This document shows positions 1 through 9,043 of a stretch of 64,000 nt of DNA, in pieces (the stretch's first letter is position 1; each line of letters begins with the position of its first letter). Location of the stretch: positions 2,170,001-2,234,000 of the forward strand of contig NZ_FNKB01000001.1 in the NCBI RefSeq assembly GCF_900102345.1, written 5' to 3'. The notes below the pieces were generated by a model. It was not told the origin of the DNA. It saw nothing but the letters and a program-made list of their open reading frames with translations, and ran no database searches. Position numbers and translations under genes: made by a program. The stretch comes from Leucobacter chromiiresistens (GTDB taxonomy: Bacteria; Actinomycetota; Actinomycetes; Actinomycetales; Microbacteriaceae).

Positions 1-1
1 G

Positions 2-598
2 CGCTACAACATGCCGATCGAGACGTTCTTCACCGTCGTCCCGGTCATCCTCGTCATCGGCTTCTTCGCGTTCACCGCGCAGGAGCAGAGCAAGATCGAG
101 GCGCGCTACGACAACCCCGAGAACGTCGTCGAGGTCGTCGGCAAGCGCTGGTCGTGGGACTTCAACTACGTCGATGAAGACGTGTACTTCCAGGGCGTCC
201 AGGTTCAGACCGACGACGAGGGCGAAGCGCAGCCCGAGACGATGCCGGTGCTCTACCTCCCGGTCGACAAGACGACGGAGATCCGTCTCGAGACGCGCGA
301 CGTCATCCACTCCTTCTGGGTGGTCGAGTTCCTCTACAAGAAGGACATGATCCCCGGCCAGACGAACTACATGAGCTTCACCCCGACCAAGACGGGCACG
401 TTCATGGGCAAGTGCGCCGAGCTCTGCGGCGAGTACCACTCCATGATGCTGTTCGAGGTCAAGGTCGTCGAGCAGGACGAGTACGACGCGTACATCGAGA
501 CGCTGCGCGAGGCCGGCAACACCGGTCAGGTGCCCGAGGAATACAACCCGAACCAGGATCACTTCGAGGGTGACCAGGCGAAGGCTCAGAACGAGTAA
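2..598 (+). CDS. ctaC: Cytochrome c oxidase subunit II (5'-truncated by window edge)
   Basis: Subunit II of the aa3-type oxidase takes electrons from cytochrome c and passes them through its CuA centre to subunit I. The reading frame is open to the window edge (Arg-Tyr-Asn precede the first Met at base 11), so the signal peptide and first membrane helix lie outside. Visible are the second membrane helix (about residues 6-22 from that Met) and the periplasmic cupredoxin domain. The CuA motif [14 protein letters not shown] is encoded at about 409-450, with the upstream His ligand in DVIHSFW. Both bridging Cys, the His and the Met are present, so the protein should be functional. ctaD follows after 17 bp in the same operon. 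Identity is secure; the true start cannot be seen. Confidence 0.97.
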   Translation, partial: RYNMPIETFFTVVPVILVIGFFAFTAQEQSKIEARYDNPENVVEVVGKRWSWDFNYVDEDVYFQGVQVQTDDEGEAQPETMPVLYLPVDKTTEIRLETRDVIHSFWVVEFLYKKDMIPGQTNYMSFTPTKTGTFMGKCAELCGEYHSMMLFEVKVVEQDEYDAYIETLREAGNTGQVPEEYNPNQDHFEGDQAKAQNE

Positions 599-615
599 CG
601 AGGGATAGCAAGAAG

Positions 616-2259
616 ATGAAGAAGGGCAATGTCATTGTCTCGTGGCTGACGTCCACGGACCACAAGGTGATCGGGTACATGTACCTGATCAGCTCCTTCG
701 TGTGGTTCCTGGTAGGCGGCCTGATGGCCCTCGTAATCCGCGCGCAGCTGTTCGCTCCCGGTCTCGAGGTCATCGCCACCAAGGAGCAGTACAACCAGCT
801 GTTCACCATGCACGGCACCATCATGCTGCTGATGTTCGCCACGCCCCTGTTCGCAGGGTTCGCGAACGTCATCATGCCGCTGCAGATCGGCGCCCCCGAC
901 GTCGCGTTCCCGCGACTCAACGCGTTCGCCTTCTGGCTGTACACGTTCGGATCGCTCATCGCGGTCGGCGGCTTCCTCACCCCGCAGGGCGCAGCCTCGT
1001 TCGGCTGGTTCGCGTACGCGCCGCTCTCCGACATGACGTACTCGCCGGGCGTCGGCGGCAACCTCTGGGTGCTCGGCCTCGGCGTGTCCGGCTTCGGCAC
1101 CATCATGGGCGGCGTGAACTTCATCACGACGATCATCACGATGCGCGCTCCCGGCATGACCATGTGGCGCATGTCGGTGTTCACCTGGAACACGCTCATC
1201 ACGTCGATCCTCGTGCTGCTCGTCTTCCCCGTGCTCGCCGCCGCCATGTTCGGCCTGGCTGCCGACCGCATCTTCGGTGCGCAGATCTACAACGGAGAGG
1301 GCGGCGCCATTCTGTGGCAGCACCTCTTCTGGTTCTTCGGCCACCCCGAGGTGTACATCATCGCGCTGCCGTTCTTCGGCATCGTCTCCGAGATCTTCCC
1401 GGTGTTCAGCCGCAAGCCGATCTTCGGCTACAAGACGCTCATCTACGCGACCATCGCGATCGCCGCTCTGTCGATGACGGTCTGGGCGCACCACATGTAC
1501 GTCACGGGCTCGGTCCTCCTTCCCTTCTTCGCGCTGATGACCATGCTCATCGCGGTGCCCACCGGCGTGAAGATCTTCAACTGGCTCGGCACGATGTGGC
1601 GCGGCTCCATCACCTTCGAGACGCCGATGCTGTGGTCGATCGGCTTCCTGGTGACCTTCGTGTTCGGCGGTCTGACGGGCGTCATCCTCGCATCGCCGGC
1701 GCTCGACTTCCACCTCTCCGACACGTACTTCGTCGTCGCCCACTTCCATTACGTGGTGTTCGGCACCGTCGTGTTCGCGATGTTCGCCGGCTTCTACTTC
1801 TGGTGGCCCAAGTGGACGGGCAAGCTCCTCGACGAGCGCCTCGGCAAGATTCACTTCTGGGTGCTCTTCATCGGCTTCCACACGACGTTCCTCGTGCAGC
1901 ACTGGCTGGGCGTCATGGCGATGCCCCGCCGCTACTACACCTACCTGCCGTCGGACGGCGTGACCTGGGGCAACCAGCTCTCCACGGTCGGCGCGATGAT
2001 TCTCGGCGCTTCGATGATTCCGTTCCTGCTGAACGTGTACCTCACCGCGCGTCGTGCGCCCAAGGTCACCGTGGACGACCCGTGGGGCTACGGCCGCTCG
2101 CTCGAGTGGGCGACCTCCTGCCCGCCGCCGCGCCACAACTTCACGTCGATTCCTCGCATTCGTTCCGAGTCGCCGGCGTTCGATCTCAACCACCCCGAGA
2201 TCAGCGGCGTCGAACAACCGGTGCGGCAGACCGAGCGCGAGCTCGCTGAGAAGCAGTGA
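616..2259 (+). CDS. ctaD: Cytochrome c oxidase subunit I (aa3-type)
   Basis: Catalytic haem-copper subunit of the terminal oxidase, reducing O2 to water and pumping protons across the membrane. The 547-residue protein is hydrophobic throughout with about 12 membrane helices. Expected metal ligands are visible: the low-spin haem a His in TMHGTIML (about residue 73), the CuB His and cross-linked Tyr in HPEVYI (about 243), the CuB His pair in WAHHMY (about 291) and the haem ligands in HFHYVV (about 376). The C-terminal tail is hydrophilic. The ATG at 616 follows a purine-rich stretch and lies 17 bp after ctaC. The N-terminus is slightly shorter than in some relatives but begins normally before the TSTDHK motif. 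It forms one operon with ctaC and ctaF. Confidence 0.98.
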   Translation: MKKGNVIVSWLTSTDHKVIGYMYLISSFVWFLVGGLMALVIRAQLFAPGLEVIATKEQYNQLFTMHGTIMLLMFATPLFAGFANVIMPLQIGAPDVAFPRLNAFAFWLYTFGSLIAVGGFLTPQGAASFGWFAYAPLSDMTYSPGVGGNLWVLGLGVSGFGTIMGGVNFITTIITMRAPGMTMWRMSVFTWNTLITSILVLLVFPVLAAAMFGLAADRIFGAQIYNGEGGAILWQHLFWFFGHPEVYIIALPFFGIVSEIFPVFSRKPIFGYKTLIYATIAIAALSMTVWAHHMYVTGSVLLPFFALMTMLIAVPTGVKIFNWLGTMWRGSITFETPMLWSIGFLVTFVFGGLTGVILASPALDFHLSDTYFVVAHFHYVVFGTVVFAMFAGFYFWWPKWTGKLLDERLGKIHFWVLFIGFHTTFLVQHWLGVMAMPRRYYTYLPSDGVTWGNQLSTVGAMILGASMIPFLLNVYLTARRAPKVTVDDPWGYGRSLEWATSCPPPRHNFTSIPRIRSESPAFDLNHPEISGVEQPVRQTERELAEKQ

Positions 2260-2277
2260 GCTGAGGAGTAACGAGCA

Positions 2278-2700
2278 ATGAAATCCAATATCGTCATCTT
2301 CTGGATTCTGACGGTCTACCTCGTGGTGCTGGCCGCCGTCTACACCGTGTGGAATATGCTGTCCCACGGCTACCCGGAGTGGGCCGGTTCGACCGCGATC
2401 CTGCTCTCGGGCGGCCTCACCGGCTTCATCGCCTCCTACCTGATGCTCGTGCAGCGCAAGCAGGGCGGCGTGCTCGTCGAGGACCGCGACGACTCCGACA
2501 TCGACGACGGCGATCCCGAGCTCGGCGAGTTCAGCCCCTGGAGCTGGTGGCCGATCGTCCTGGCCTTCGGGGCCTCGCTCGTCGTTCTCGGACTGTGCAT
2601 CGGGTTCAACTTCTGGCTGTCGTTCCTGTCGCTCCCCGTGGTGATCGTCGCGGTGGTCGGCTGGGTGTACGAGTACTACCGCGGCAACTTCGCCCGCTAA
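2278..2700 (+). CDS. ctaF: Cytochrome c oxidase subunit IV, actinobacterial type
   Basis: Small accessory subunit of the actinobacterial aa3 oxidase, found within the bcc-aa3 supercomplex. The 140-residue protein has about four membrane segments (roughly residues 7-27, 38-58, 93-113 and 114-132) and an acidic loop (about 68-86) between the second and third. It lies 18 bp after ctaD, the standard position, with a purine-rich GAGGAG-type ribosome site (2262-2267). No metal-binding residues are expected in this family and none stand out. Identity rests on length, topology and gene order more than on a single signature. Confidence 0.93.
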   Translation: MKSNIVIFWILTVYLVVLAAVYTVWNMLSHGYPEWAGSTAILLSGGLTGFIASYLMLVQRKQGGVLVEDRDDSDIDDGDPELGEFSPWSWWPIVLAFGASLVVLGLCIGFNFWLSFLSLPVVIVAVVGWVYEYYRGNFAR

Positions 2701-2712
2701 GGAAGGCACGGA

Positions 2713-3156
2713 GTGAGCATCATCATCCGGCGAGGTCGCGGAGACGACGACGCAGCAGTGTTCGGGCTCGCGCGTCAGTTCACCACCGGTCGCGAGCCGA
2801 TCGGCCGTGACGAGTTCTCGGTGGCGTACGACAACGTGCTGCGGCACCGCGACCAGGAGACGAACGTGCTCTTCATCGCGGAGCTCGACGACACGGTGGT
2901 CGGCTACTCACTGATGACGGTGTCGCGCCTGCTGCACGCTCCCGGCCTCACGGCGCACCTGCAGGAGATCGTCGTCGACGAGGGTGCGCGCGGAAAGGGC
3001 GTCGGCGATCGCCTGATGCAGGCGAACGAGCATTACTGCATGGGGCGCGGAGTGCGTCAGCTCTCGGCCTCCACCGCGCGTTTCGGCTCGTTCTACAACC
3101 ACCGCGGCTTCGAAGCCGTTGGGGAGCACTACCGTAAGATTCTCGAGCTCGGATAA
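2713..3156 (+). CDS. GNAT family N-acetyltransferase
   Basis: Probable acetyl-CoA-dependent N-acetyltransferase; the substrate is unknown. The 147-residue length fits a single GNAT domain. Motif A is clear at about residues 86-102: a beta strand (LQEIVVDE) followed by the acetyl-CoA pyrophosphate loop GARGKGVGDRLM. A C-terminal FYNHRGFEAVG segment matches the conserved end of the fold. The GTG start at 2713 is preceded by GGAAGG at 2701-2706. It lies 12 bp after ctaF, so it could be read through from the oxidase operon, and 2 bp before the TetR gene, suggesting those two are co-expressed. No resistance-type signature points to a drug substrate. Confidence 0.85.
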   Translation: MSIIIRRGRGDDDAAVFGLARQFTTGREPIGRDEFSVAYDNVLRHRDQETNVLFIAELDDTVVGYSLMTVSRLLHAPGLTAHLQEIVVDEGARGKGVGDRLMQANEHYCMGRGVRQLSASTARFGSFYNHRGFEAVGEHYRKILELG

Positions 3157-3158
3157 CG

Positions 3159-3632
3159 ATGAGCGCACGTCGCGCCCGGAGAAGGCCCGGCGAGAATCGT
3201 GAACGCCTGATCGAGGCCGGACTCACCGAGTTCGGCCTCTTCGGCTTTCACGGCGCGTCAACCGCGGCCATCGCAGCTCGCGCGGACGTGCCGCAACCGC
3301 ACGTCTACGCGAACTTCGCGAACAAGCAGGCACTTTTCCTCGAGACCTGCGCCGCGGCGACGCGCATAGTGATTACGGGCGAGGCGCCAGGGTCAGGGGA
3401 GCTCCCGACTGACCGAGCTCGCGCGTACTCGCGTTCGGGTGCAAAAGCACTTCTCGCGGATGCGGAACGCACCGTTCTGCAGGCGCTTGCGGTGGTCTGC
3501 GCGCCGCAGCTCACCGGCGATCTGCTCCCGCTGCTCGTCGACTTCCGCGACGCATTCGGAGAATCCGACTTCGCGGAGGCGTACGGCGCCGCCGGCGTCG
3601 CGATGATCGAGCGCGCGCTCGGGCGGGAGTGA
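3159..3632 (+). CDS. TetR/AcrR family transcriptional regulator
   Basis: DNA-binding repressor of the TetR family. Residues about 12-60 form the N-terminal three-helix DNA-binding domain, with the HTH core STAAIAARADVPQPHVYANF followed by the typical NKQALF. The rest (about 60-157) is a helical ligand/dimer domain too variable to predict an effector. At 157 residues the protein is shorter than most TetR regulators (180-220), so the C-terminal domain is compact. It starts with ATG 2 bp after the acetyltransferase gene and is the last gene before a 1-kb gap. It may regulate itself and the acetyltransferase; nothing in the sequence ties it to the oxidase genes. Confidence 0.85.
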   Translation: MSARRARRRPGENRERLIEAGLTEFGLFGFHGASTAAIAARADVPQPHVYANFANKQALFLETCAAATRIVITGEAPGSGELPTDRARAYSRSGAKALLADAERTVLQALAVVCAPQLTGDLLPLLVDFRDAFGESDFAEAYGAAGVAMIERALGRE

Positions 3633-3896
3633 CCGCCTCTGCTCGGCGCCCAGCCCTTCTCAGGCGTGAGACGGCGGCCTCGAACATCGTACGGCGGTAT
3701 GCGCGGGCGAGGCGCTCTCGTGCCGGCGTGCTGGCGTGCTGGTGTGCTGGCACGGCCGGGCTCTGAGCGCGACGTTGCTCGTGAACCTTCCGTCCCCATC
3801 GCGCTGCTCGCTCGGAGTGCGCCGTGGGGGAGCGCCACGATCGCCACGATACCCCTCGTGCCGTGCCGCGCGCCGCGCACCCGCTGCCTCGCCACG

Positions 3897-3948
3897 GGTG
3901 AGCAGTTCGTGCGGTCTCACGAGCTCTGGGCTGCCTGAACTGCTCACC
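3897..3948. repeat. GGTGAGC-family palindrome, copy A1
   Basis: Perfect 12-bp inverted repeat: GGTGAGCAGTTC at 3897-3908 and GAACTGCTCACC at 3937-3948, separated by 28 bp. The arms match the repeats near 42.6 and 44.1 kb, which makes this a dispersed, REP-like family rather than a chance hairpin. Confidence 0.85.
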
Positions 3949-4081
3949 TGCAGCAAGACCCCGGCCGTGGTGTCGCGCGCAACTCGAGCGCGAGTAGTCG
4001 CTGGGTGCGCGGGCTCGGCGCTGCGACGCAAATCGTTCACCTCTACCTAGGAACGTCGGCGTTCGAACGTCCCGCCCGTGC

Positions 4082-4136
4082 GGGTGAGGAGTTCTTGCGG
4101 GTCGGCGGGTCGGCCGACCACAGGAACTGCTCACCC
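4082..4136. repeat. GGTGAGC-family palindrome, copy A2
   Basis: Inverted repeat with arms GGGTGAGGAGTTCTTG (4082-4097) and CAGGAACTGCTCACCC (4121-4136), matching at 14 of 16 positions. A second perfect palindrome, GGTCGGCCGACC (4108-4119), sits inside the loop, so the element can fold as a nested double stem, as the 44.1-kb copies can. Confidence 0.82.
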
Positions 4137-4537
4137 GGAATGCGGGACTGGGAATGTGCGGTGCCTGGCCCTCGCGGGCGTCAGGGACAGGGCGCACGCG
4201 AGGGAGAGCACGCGAGGGAGTGCGCGGGCAGAGAGCGCGACGGCGGGATGGCTGCCGAGAGCGGGAACGTCGGGCGTTCCCGAAGGGGAGTGCTCGATTA
4301 TGGCGGGGTGTCGAGTGGAGTCGAGGGAGTATCGGCGAATCGAGATGCCGAGCAGAGGACTGTGTTGTGCCGCCGCCCGGACAACGAACCGGCGCGCTTC
4401 GCACCCGCGGCGTCGATCGATAACGCGTAGGTCATCACGCGGGTCCCCAAGCGACCCGCGCGTGGAGCGTCGACCGCGGGATGCGAGCGCGCGAAGCGCT
4501 CTATCACTTGCAGCCTGCGACTGCCGAGACAACGAGA

Positions 4538-4580
4538 AACCCCGGGTGTCGCACTGCGATTCAGTGCAACACCCGGGGTT
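4538..4580 (-). terminator. Probable terminator of the ctaE-qcrCAB operon
   Basis: A 19-bp stem with one mismatch (left arm 4538-4556, right arm 4562-4580, 5-base loop) lies 36 bp beyond the qcrB stop. There is no long U tract, as is common in GC-rich actinobacteria. Confidence 0.75.
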
Positions 4581-4616
4581 CGCTCAGAGGCTCGGCCTCA
4601 GTGGTGCGTACGCGGG

Positions 4617-6245
4617 TCAGTGACCCTCGTGGCGCCCCTGCTCGATCTCGCCCTGCGTGGGCGGAACAATGCGGTCCTCGAAGAACCAGCGGCTGAACCC
4701 GGCGCGCAGACGCTTGCCGAACGGGATGCGTCCGTCGTCGTTCGGGCGGAGCATCAGGGGAGCGTAATCGTGGTAGCTCACCAGCTGCCACGACTCGTAC
4801 TCGTCGAGCGGCTTGTGCACCTCGATGAACTCGCCACCGGGCATCCGCACGATGCGACCCGACTCGTAGCCGTGCAGCGCGATCGACCGGTCCTTCTTCT
4901 GCAAGGCGAGGCAGATGCGCTTCGTGACCTGGTAGGCGAAGATCGGGCCGAGGATCAGCAGCGCCTGGAGACCGTGGATCACGCCCTCCATCGACAGCTG
5001 GAAGTGTGTCGCCATGAGGTCCGAGCTCGCTCCCGCCCACATCACGGCGTAGAACGTGACGCCGGCGGCGCCGATCGCGGTGCGAGTCGGTGCATTGCGG
5101 GGACGGTCCAGGATGTGATGCTCGCGCTTGTCGCCGGTGACCCACGCCTCGATGAAGGGGTAGATCATGACGAGCACGATGAAGAGGCCGATGAGGCCGA
5201 GCGGAATGAGCATGTTCCACGACCAGGTGTAGCCGAACCACTCGGTCTCGAGCCCCGGCGGAATGAGGCGGAGCATGCCGTCGGCGAAACCGATGTACCA
5301 GTCGGGCTGGGTACCGGCGGAGACCGGGGAGGGGTCGTACGGGCCGTAGTTCCAGATCGGGTTGATGCCGACGAAGGAGGCGATGAGCACGATGACTCCG
5401 AACACGATGAAGAAGAACCCGCCGGCCTTCGCCGCGTACACCGGCAGCACGGGGAAGCCGACGACGTTCTGCTGCGTCTTGCCCGGGCCGGGGTACTGCG
5501 TGTGCTTGTGGATCACGACGAAGGCGAGGTGCAGCGCGATGAAGAGGATCACCAGCGCGGGCAGCACCATGATGTGGAGCATGTACAGGCGGCCGACGAT
5601 CGCGGTGCCCGGGAACTCCCCGCCGAAGAAGAAGAACGACAGGTAGGTTCCGATGACCGGGATCGCCTTGATGATGCCGTCGATGATGCGGAGGCCGTTG
5701 CCCGAGAGCACGTCATCGGGGAGCGAGTAGCCCGTGAAGCCCTCTGCCATCGCGAGGATGAAGAGCACGAAGCCGATCACCCAGTTGAGTTCGCGAGGCT
5801 TGCGGAACGCACCCGTGAAGAAGATGCGGAGCATGTGCAGGCCGATGGACGCGACGAAGAGCAGCGCGGCCCAGTGGTGCACGTGGCGCATGAGCAGGCC
5901 GCCGCGCACCGAGAACGAGATGTCGAGCGTCGAGGCCATGGCCACGGACATCTCGACGCCCTTCATGGGCACGTACGGGCCCGTGTAGTGCGTCTCGACC
6001 ATCGAGGCCTGGAAGAAGAGCGTCAGGAAGGTGCCCGAGAGCAGGATGACGACGAAGCTGTACAGCGCCACTTCGCCGAGGAGGAACGACCAGTGGTCGG
6101 GGAAGACCTTGCGGCCGAACTCCTTGACCGCGACGCCGATCTTCGTGCGCTCGTCGAGGTAGTTCGCGGCTGCGGCCGTGAAGCGGCTCGAGCCGTTCTG
6201 AGCCTGCTGGCTCGACGCGGGGGATTCGGTGACAGTGCTGCTCAC
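4617..6245 (-). CDS. qcrB: Cytochrome bc1 complex cytochrome b subunit
   Basis: Quinol-oxidising core of the menaquinol:cytochrome c reductase, carrying two b haems. The 542-residue protein has the extended actinobacterial form: the cytochrome b bundle followed by a hydrophilic C-terminal tail of about 120 residues. Haem His ligands sit in RHVHHW and LHMLR (second helix) and in the LHIMVLPA/LHLAFV helix. The quinol-site motif appears as PDWY (instead of mitochondrial PEWY). I start it at the GTG at 6245, which overlaps the qcrA stop in a GTGA and has GGGAG upstream; an ATG 15 bp earlier (6260) is the alternative. It is the last gene of ctaE-qcrC-qcrA-qcrB. Confidence 0.97.
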   Translation of the reverse strand: MSSTVTESPASSQQAQNGSSRFTAAAANYLDERTKIGVAVKEFGRKVFPDHWSFLLGEVALYSFVVILLSGTFLTLFFQASMVETHYTGPYVPMKGVEMSVAMASTLDISFSVRGGLLMRHVHHWAALLFVASIGLHMLRIFFTGAFRKPRELNWVIGFVLFILAMAEGFTGYSLPDDVLSGNGLRIIDGIIKAIPVIGTYLSFFFFGGEFPGTAIVGRLYMLHIMVLPALVILFIALHLAFVVIHKHTQYPGPGKTQQNVVGFPVLPVYAAKAGGFFFIVFGVIVLIASFVGINPIWNYGPYDPSPVSAGTQPDWYIGFADGMLRLIPPGLETEWFGYTWSWNMLIPLGLIGLFIVLVMIYPFIEAWVTGDKREHHILDRPRNAPTRTAIGAAGVTFYAVMWAGASSDLMATHFQLSMEGVIHGLQALLILGPIFAYQVTKRICLALQKKDRSIALHGYESGRIVRMPGGEFIEVHKPLDEYESWQLVSYHDYAPLMLRPNDDGRIPFGKRLRAGFSRWFFEDRIVPPTQGEIEQGRHEGH

Positions 6246-7357
6246 TTGAGGCGCTCCCAAAAGCTCGGGCCGACGGGTTCATGGAAATCGCTCTGCGCGA
6301 TGAGGTAGCCCTCGTCGTCGACGGTGATGGGCAGCTGGGGAAGCGGGCGCTTCGCCGGGCCGAAGATCACCTTCGCGTGCTCGGAGACGTCGAACTGCGA
6401 CTGATGGCAGGGGCACAGGAGGTGGTGCGTGTGCTGCTCGTAGAGCGCGACGGGGCAGCCGACGTGCGTGCAGACCTTGGAGTACGCGACGATGCCGTCG
6501 TACGACCAGTCCGTGCGCTCGGGGAGCTCGCGGAGGTCCTCCTGGTTGAGGCGCATGAGCAGCACGATGGCCTTCGCCTTCGCGTCGAGCAGGTGGACGC
6601 TGCCGCCCCGCTCGTCGAGGGTCATCTTCTCGAAGTCCTCGTGGTTGAGCGTCTCGGGGATGACGTGGAAGGCCGACCCGATGGTGACCTCGCTCGCCTT
6701 GATCGGCACGCCGGAGGGATCGCGTGCGAGGCGCACGCCCTCGGCCCACATCGTGTGGTGCGCCAGCTCGACGGGGTCGCGATCCTGCGGTCCGAGCCCG
6801 CGCAGCAGGGTGATGCCGGGGAGCGGGAACGCGATCAGTGCGCCGATGAGGCTGTTGCGCACGAGCGAGCGGCGGGAGAAGCCCGACTCCTCGTCGGCGA
6901 GCTTGAACACCTCTGCGGATGCCTCGCGAGTCGGTGCGTCGCTGGCGACCGGGTGGCGGTAGTCCACGGACTCGTGGTCGGCCATGATGGCCTTGCCCCA
7001 GTGCACCGCACCGATGCCGACGGCGAGCAGGGCGAGTGCCATGCCGAGGCCGACGAACATCGTGTGCAGGCGGATCGCCAGCAGTTCACCCGTTTCGATC
7101 GGGAAGAACATGTAGGCGAGCACGGCGCCGAGGCTGCCCGCGATCGAGAGGTAGAAGAGGCTGTAGACCGTGCGCTCGGCGCTCTTCTCCTTCTGCGGAT
7201 CGAGATCCGTCACGCGCTTGCGGTGCGGGGGAAGGCCCGGATTCTGCACGGCGTCGGACGGAATGACCGCAGTGCCTGCGCCTGCTCCGACCGAGCCGTG
7301 GCCGGCGGCAACGACGGCGGCGTGATCGCCGCCGTTGTTCTTCGCTTCCTCTGCCAT
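6242..7357 (-). CDS. qcrA: Cytochrome bc1 complex Rieske iron-sulfur subunit
   Basis: Rieske protein moving electrons from quinol to the dihaem cytochrome c subunit. As in other actinobacteria it has three membrane helices (about residues 64-85, 95-118 and 166-185) before the periplasmic domain. The [2Fe-2S] ligands are intact: C296-T-H298-V-G-C301 and C315-P-C-H318, with the two extra Cys forming the usual disulfide. The ATG at 7357 has AAGGAG placed 5 bp upstream; an in-frame ATG at 7381 lacks such a site. The 371-residue length fits the family. It lies between qcrC and qcrB and overlaps qcrB by 4 bp. Confidence 0.97.
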   Translation of the reverse strand: MAEEAKNNGGDHAAVVAAGHGSVGAGAGTAVIPSDAVQNPGLPPHRKRVTDLDPQKEKSAERTVYSLFYLSIAGSLGAVLAYMFFPIETGELLAIRLHTMFVGLGMALALLAVGIGAVHWGKAIMADHESVDYRHPVASDAPTREASAEVFKLADEESGFSRRSLVRNSLIGALIAFPLPGITLLRGLGPQDRDPVELAHHTMWAEGVRLARDPSGVPIKASEVTIGSAFHVIPETLNHEDFEKMTLDERGGSVHLLDAKAKAIVLLMRLNQEDLRELPERTDWSYDGIVAYSKVCTHVGCPVALYEQHTHHLLCPCHQSQFDVSEHAKVIFGPAKRPLPQLPITVDDEGYLIAQSDFHEPVGPSFWERLK

Positions 7358-7403
7358 GTTGCTCCTTGACTCCTGACTCATGAAAACTGTGACGCGTCGC
7401 CGA

Positions 7404-8213
7404 CTAGTTCGACTTCGCAGTGACCCAGACGGTGAGGCCGATGATGGCTCCCAATCCGATCACCCAGATGAACAGACCCTCGGCGACGGGGCCGATCGAT
7501 CCGAGCGTGATGCCGCCGACCGCGGGCTGGTTCTCGATGTACTTGAGGTACGAGATGATGTCGGCCTTCTCCTGCGGCGTGATGTTCGCGTCGTTGAAGA
7601 CGGGCATGTTCTGCGGCCCGGTGATCATCGCTTCGTAGATGTGCGTCGGAGCGACTCCGGTGAGCTTCGGAGCGAACTTGCCCTCGGTGAGCGCGCCGCC
7701 CGCGGCAGCGACGTTGTGGCACATCGCGCAGTTGATGCGGAAGAGTTCGGCGCCGCTCGCGATGCCCTCGTCGTCGCTGTCGGCCTGCAGGTACTGGGTC
7801 TCGGGGAGGCCCGGTCCCGGGGCGAGCGAAGCGACGTACGCTGCCATCTGCAGCGTCTGCTCCTCGGTGAACTGCTGCGGCTTGACCATGCCCTGCGGGC
7901 CCTGGAAGGCGAGCGGCATGCGGCCGGTGCCGACCTGGAAATTGACCGAGGCCGCGCCGACGCCGATGAGCGTCGGACCGTCGGGCGTTCCCTCTGCTGC
8001 CGCGCCGTGGCACGTGGCGCAGTTCGCGCCGAACAGCTTCTCGCCGGCCTCGATGGTCGCGGGGGAGGTGAGGTCGACCTCTGCGGTCGCCGAGGTCTGG
8101 CTGAAGCCGGCGTACGCTGCACCGGTCACGAGCAGTCCCACGGCGACGAGCGCGGCCGTTGCGAGCGGGTGCCGGCGGCCGGACTTGCGAAGATTCTTCT
8201 TGGCGCGAGCCAT
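7404..8213 (-). CDS. qcrC: Dihaem cytochrome c subunit of the bc1 complex
   Basis: Membrane-anchored cytochrome cc carrying electrons from the Rieske centre directly to CuA, replacing soluble cytochrome c in actinobacteria. Two haem c motifs are visible, CATCH (residues 65-69) and CAMCH (162-166), each in its own cytochrome c fold. An N-terminal hydrophobic segment (about 18-36) acts as signal/anchor and a C-terminal helix (about 245-265) anchors the protein. I start it at ATG 8213 (MARAKK), 20 bp after ctaE with AGGAG upstream; a longer reading would run back into ctaE. The length, 269 residues, is normal. Gene order ctaE-qcrC-qcrA-qcrB is the canonical supercomplex operon. Confidence 0.97.
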   Translation of the reverse strand: MARAKKNLRKSGRRHPLATAALVAVGLLVTGAAYAGFSQTSATAEVDLTSPATIEAGEKLFGANCATCHGAAAEGTPDGPTLIGVGAASVNFQVGTGRMPLAFQGPQGMVKPQQFTEEQTLQMAAYVASLAPGPGLPETQYLQADSDDEGIASGAELFRINCAMCHNVAAAGGALTEGKFAPKLTGVAPTHIYEAMITGPQNMPVFNDANITPQEKADIISYLKYIENQPAVGGITLGSIGPVAEGLFIWVIGLGAIIGLTVWVTAKSN

Positions 8214-8233
8214 GATGTCGATTGCTCCTGACC

Positions 8234-8863
8234 CTACTTGAGGACGTAGATGACGATGAAGAGGATGATCCACACGACGTCGACGAAGTGCCAGTAGTAC
8301 GACACGACGACGGCGGTCGTCTCTTCCTTATGCGTGAAGTTCTTGACGGCGTAGATGCGGCCGATGACCAGCAGGAAGGCGACGAGGCCCAGCGAGACGT
8401 GGATGCCGTGGAAGCCGGTGGTCATGTAGAAGGCCGAGCCGTACGGATCCGAGGCGAGTGTGATGCCCTCGGAGACGAAGGTGGCGTACTCGTACGCCTG
8501 GCCCGCGACGAAGATGGCTCCCATGAAGAAGGTCAGGTAGAACCACTCGACGGTTCCCCACTTCTTCGGGCTCGCACCGGTGGCGCGCGGCTGCATGCGC
8601 TCGGCGGCGAACACGCCCGCCTGCGCGGTGAACGACGACGCGACCAGAATGAGCGTGTTGATCAGCGCGAACGTGAAGTTGTGCTTCTCGGTCTGCTCAG
8701 CCCACAGCTCGGGGTTCATGGCGCGCAGCGTGAAGTAAATCGCGAAGAGGCCCGCGAAGAACATGACCTCGCTGCCGAGCCACACGATCGTGCCCACGGC
8801 GACGAGATTCGGTCGCTTTACCGCGGGCACGGCTGACTTGGTATTCATAGTGGTCGTTGTCAC
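8234..8863 (-). CDS. ctaE: Cytochrome c oxidase subunit III
   Basis: Subunit III of the aa3 oxidase, stabilising subunit I. It has 209 residues and five membrane helices, the actinobacterial short form, with the conserved [11 protein letters not shown] and [10 protein letters not shown] segments in the last helices. The GTG start at 8863 is favoured because a CATAAT -10 box ends 6 bp upstream, the same spacing seen before trpD, the chromate transporter gene and uvrA, so the transcript is probably leaderless. The internal ATG at 8848 is the alternative. First gene of the ctaE-qcrCAB operon, divergent from trpD and convergent with the ctaCDF group. Confidence 0.96.
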   Translation of the reverse strand: MTTTTMNTKSAVPAVKRPNLVAVGTIVWLGSEVMFFAGLFAIYFTLRAMNPELWAEQTEKHNFTFALINTLILVASSFTAQAGVFAAERMQPRATGASPKKWGTVEWFYLTFFMGAIFVAGQAYEYATFVSEGITLASDPYGSAFYMTTGFHGIHVSLGLVAFLLVIGRIYAVKNFTHKEETTAVVVSYYWHFVDVVWIILFIVIYVLK

Positions 8864-8869
8864 CCTTCC

Positions 8870-8875
8870 ATTATG
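8870..8875 (-). promoter_or_regulatory. ctaE: -10 box of ctaE (CATAAT)
   Basis: CATAAT on the minus strand, 6 bp before the GTG start. The spacing implies that transcription begins at or next to the start codon. No good -35 element is evident. Confidence 0.55.
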
Positions 8876-9031
8876 GCTGAAAGTCAGGTGTGCATTTTCA
8901 CCCGGACACGGCGAGCCGAACTTTCTGCAGCCTTCCCCGGTAGCCTACCGTCTCCGAGCGTCTCCGCTGCGCACTCGCGGCACCGCATTCATCCGATGAA
9001 GTGGCGTGATCATGCCGTTTTCCGGCGTCGA

Positions 9032-9037
9032 TAGAAT
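9032..9037 (+). promoter_or_regulatory. trpD: -10 box of trpD (TAGAAT)
   Basis: TAGAAT followed by 6 bp and the trpD ATG. There is no Shine-Dalgarno sequence, so a leaderless mRNA is likely. Confidence 0.6.
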
Positions 9038-9043
9038 CGTCCC

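Larger units (their letters stand above)
3633..4616. other. Gene-free interval between converging operons
   Basis: About 980 bp between the TetR gene and the 3' end of qcrB without a convincing gene. Short reading frames on both strands lack family features and membrane or helical patterning. The interval holds two palindromic repeats of the GGTGAGC family (3897-3948 and 4082-4136), three 8-bp GYGTGCTG repeats (3726-3749), a tandem 14-bp repeat (4194-4207 and 4208-4221) and the probable qcrB terminator. It looks like repeat-rich spacer or decayed DNA. Confidence 0.7.

Noticed and set aside
586..2847. A 753-codon open frame opposite ctaD
   Set aside because: Antisense to the clearly coding ctaD and ctaF; composition is His/Arg/Glu-rich and without protein features.
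4005..4430. A 141-codon plus-strand frame in the 1-kb gap
   Set aside because: It crosses the palindromic repeat and a tandem 14-bp repeat, and has no domain, helix or membrane pattern.
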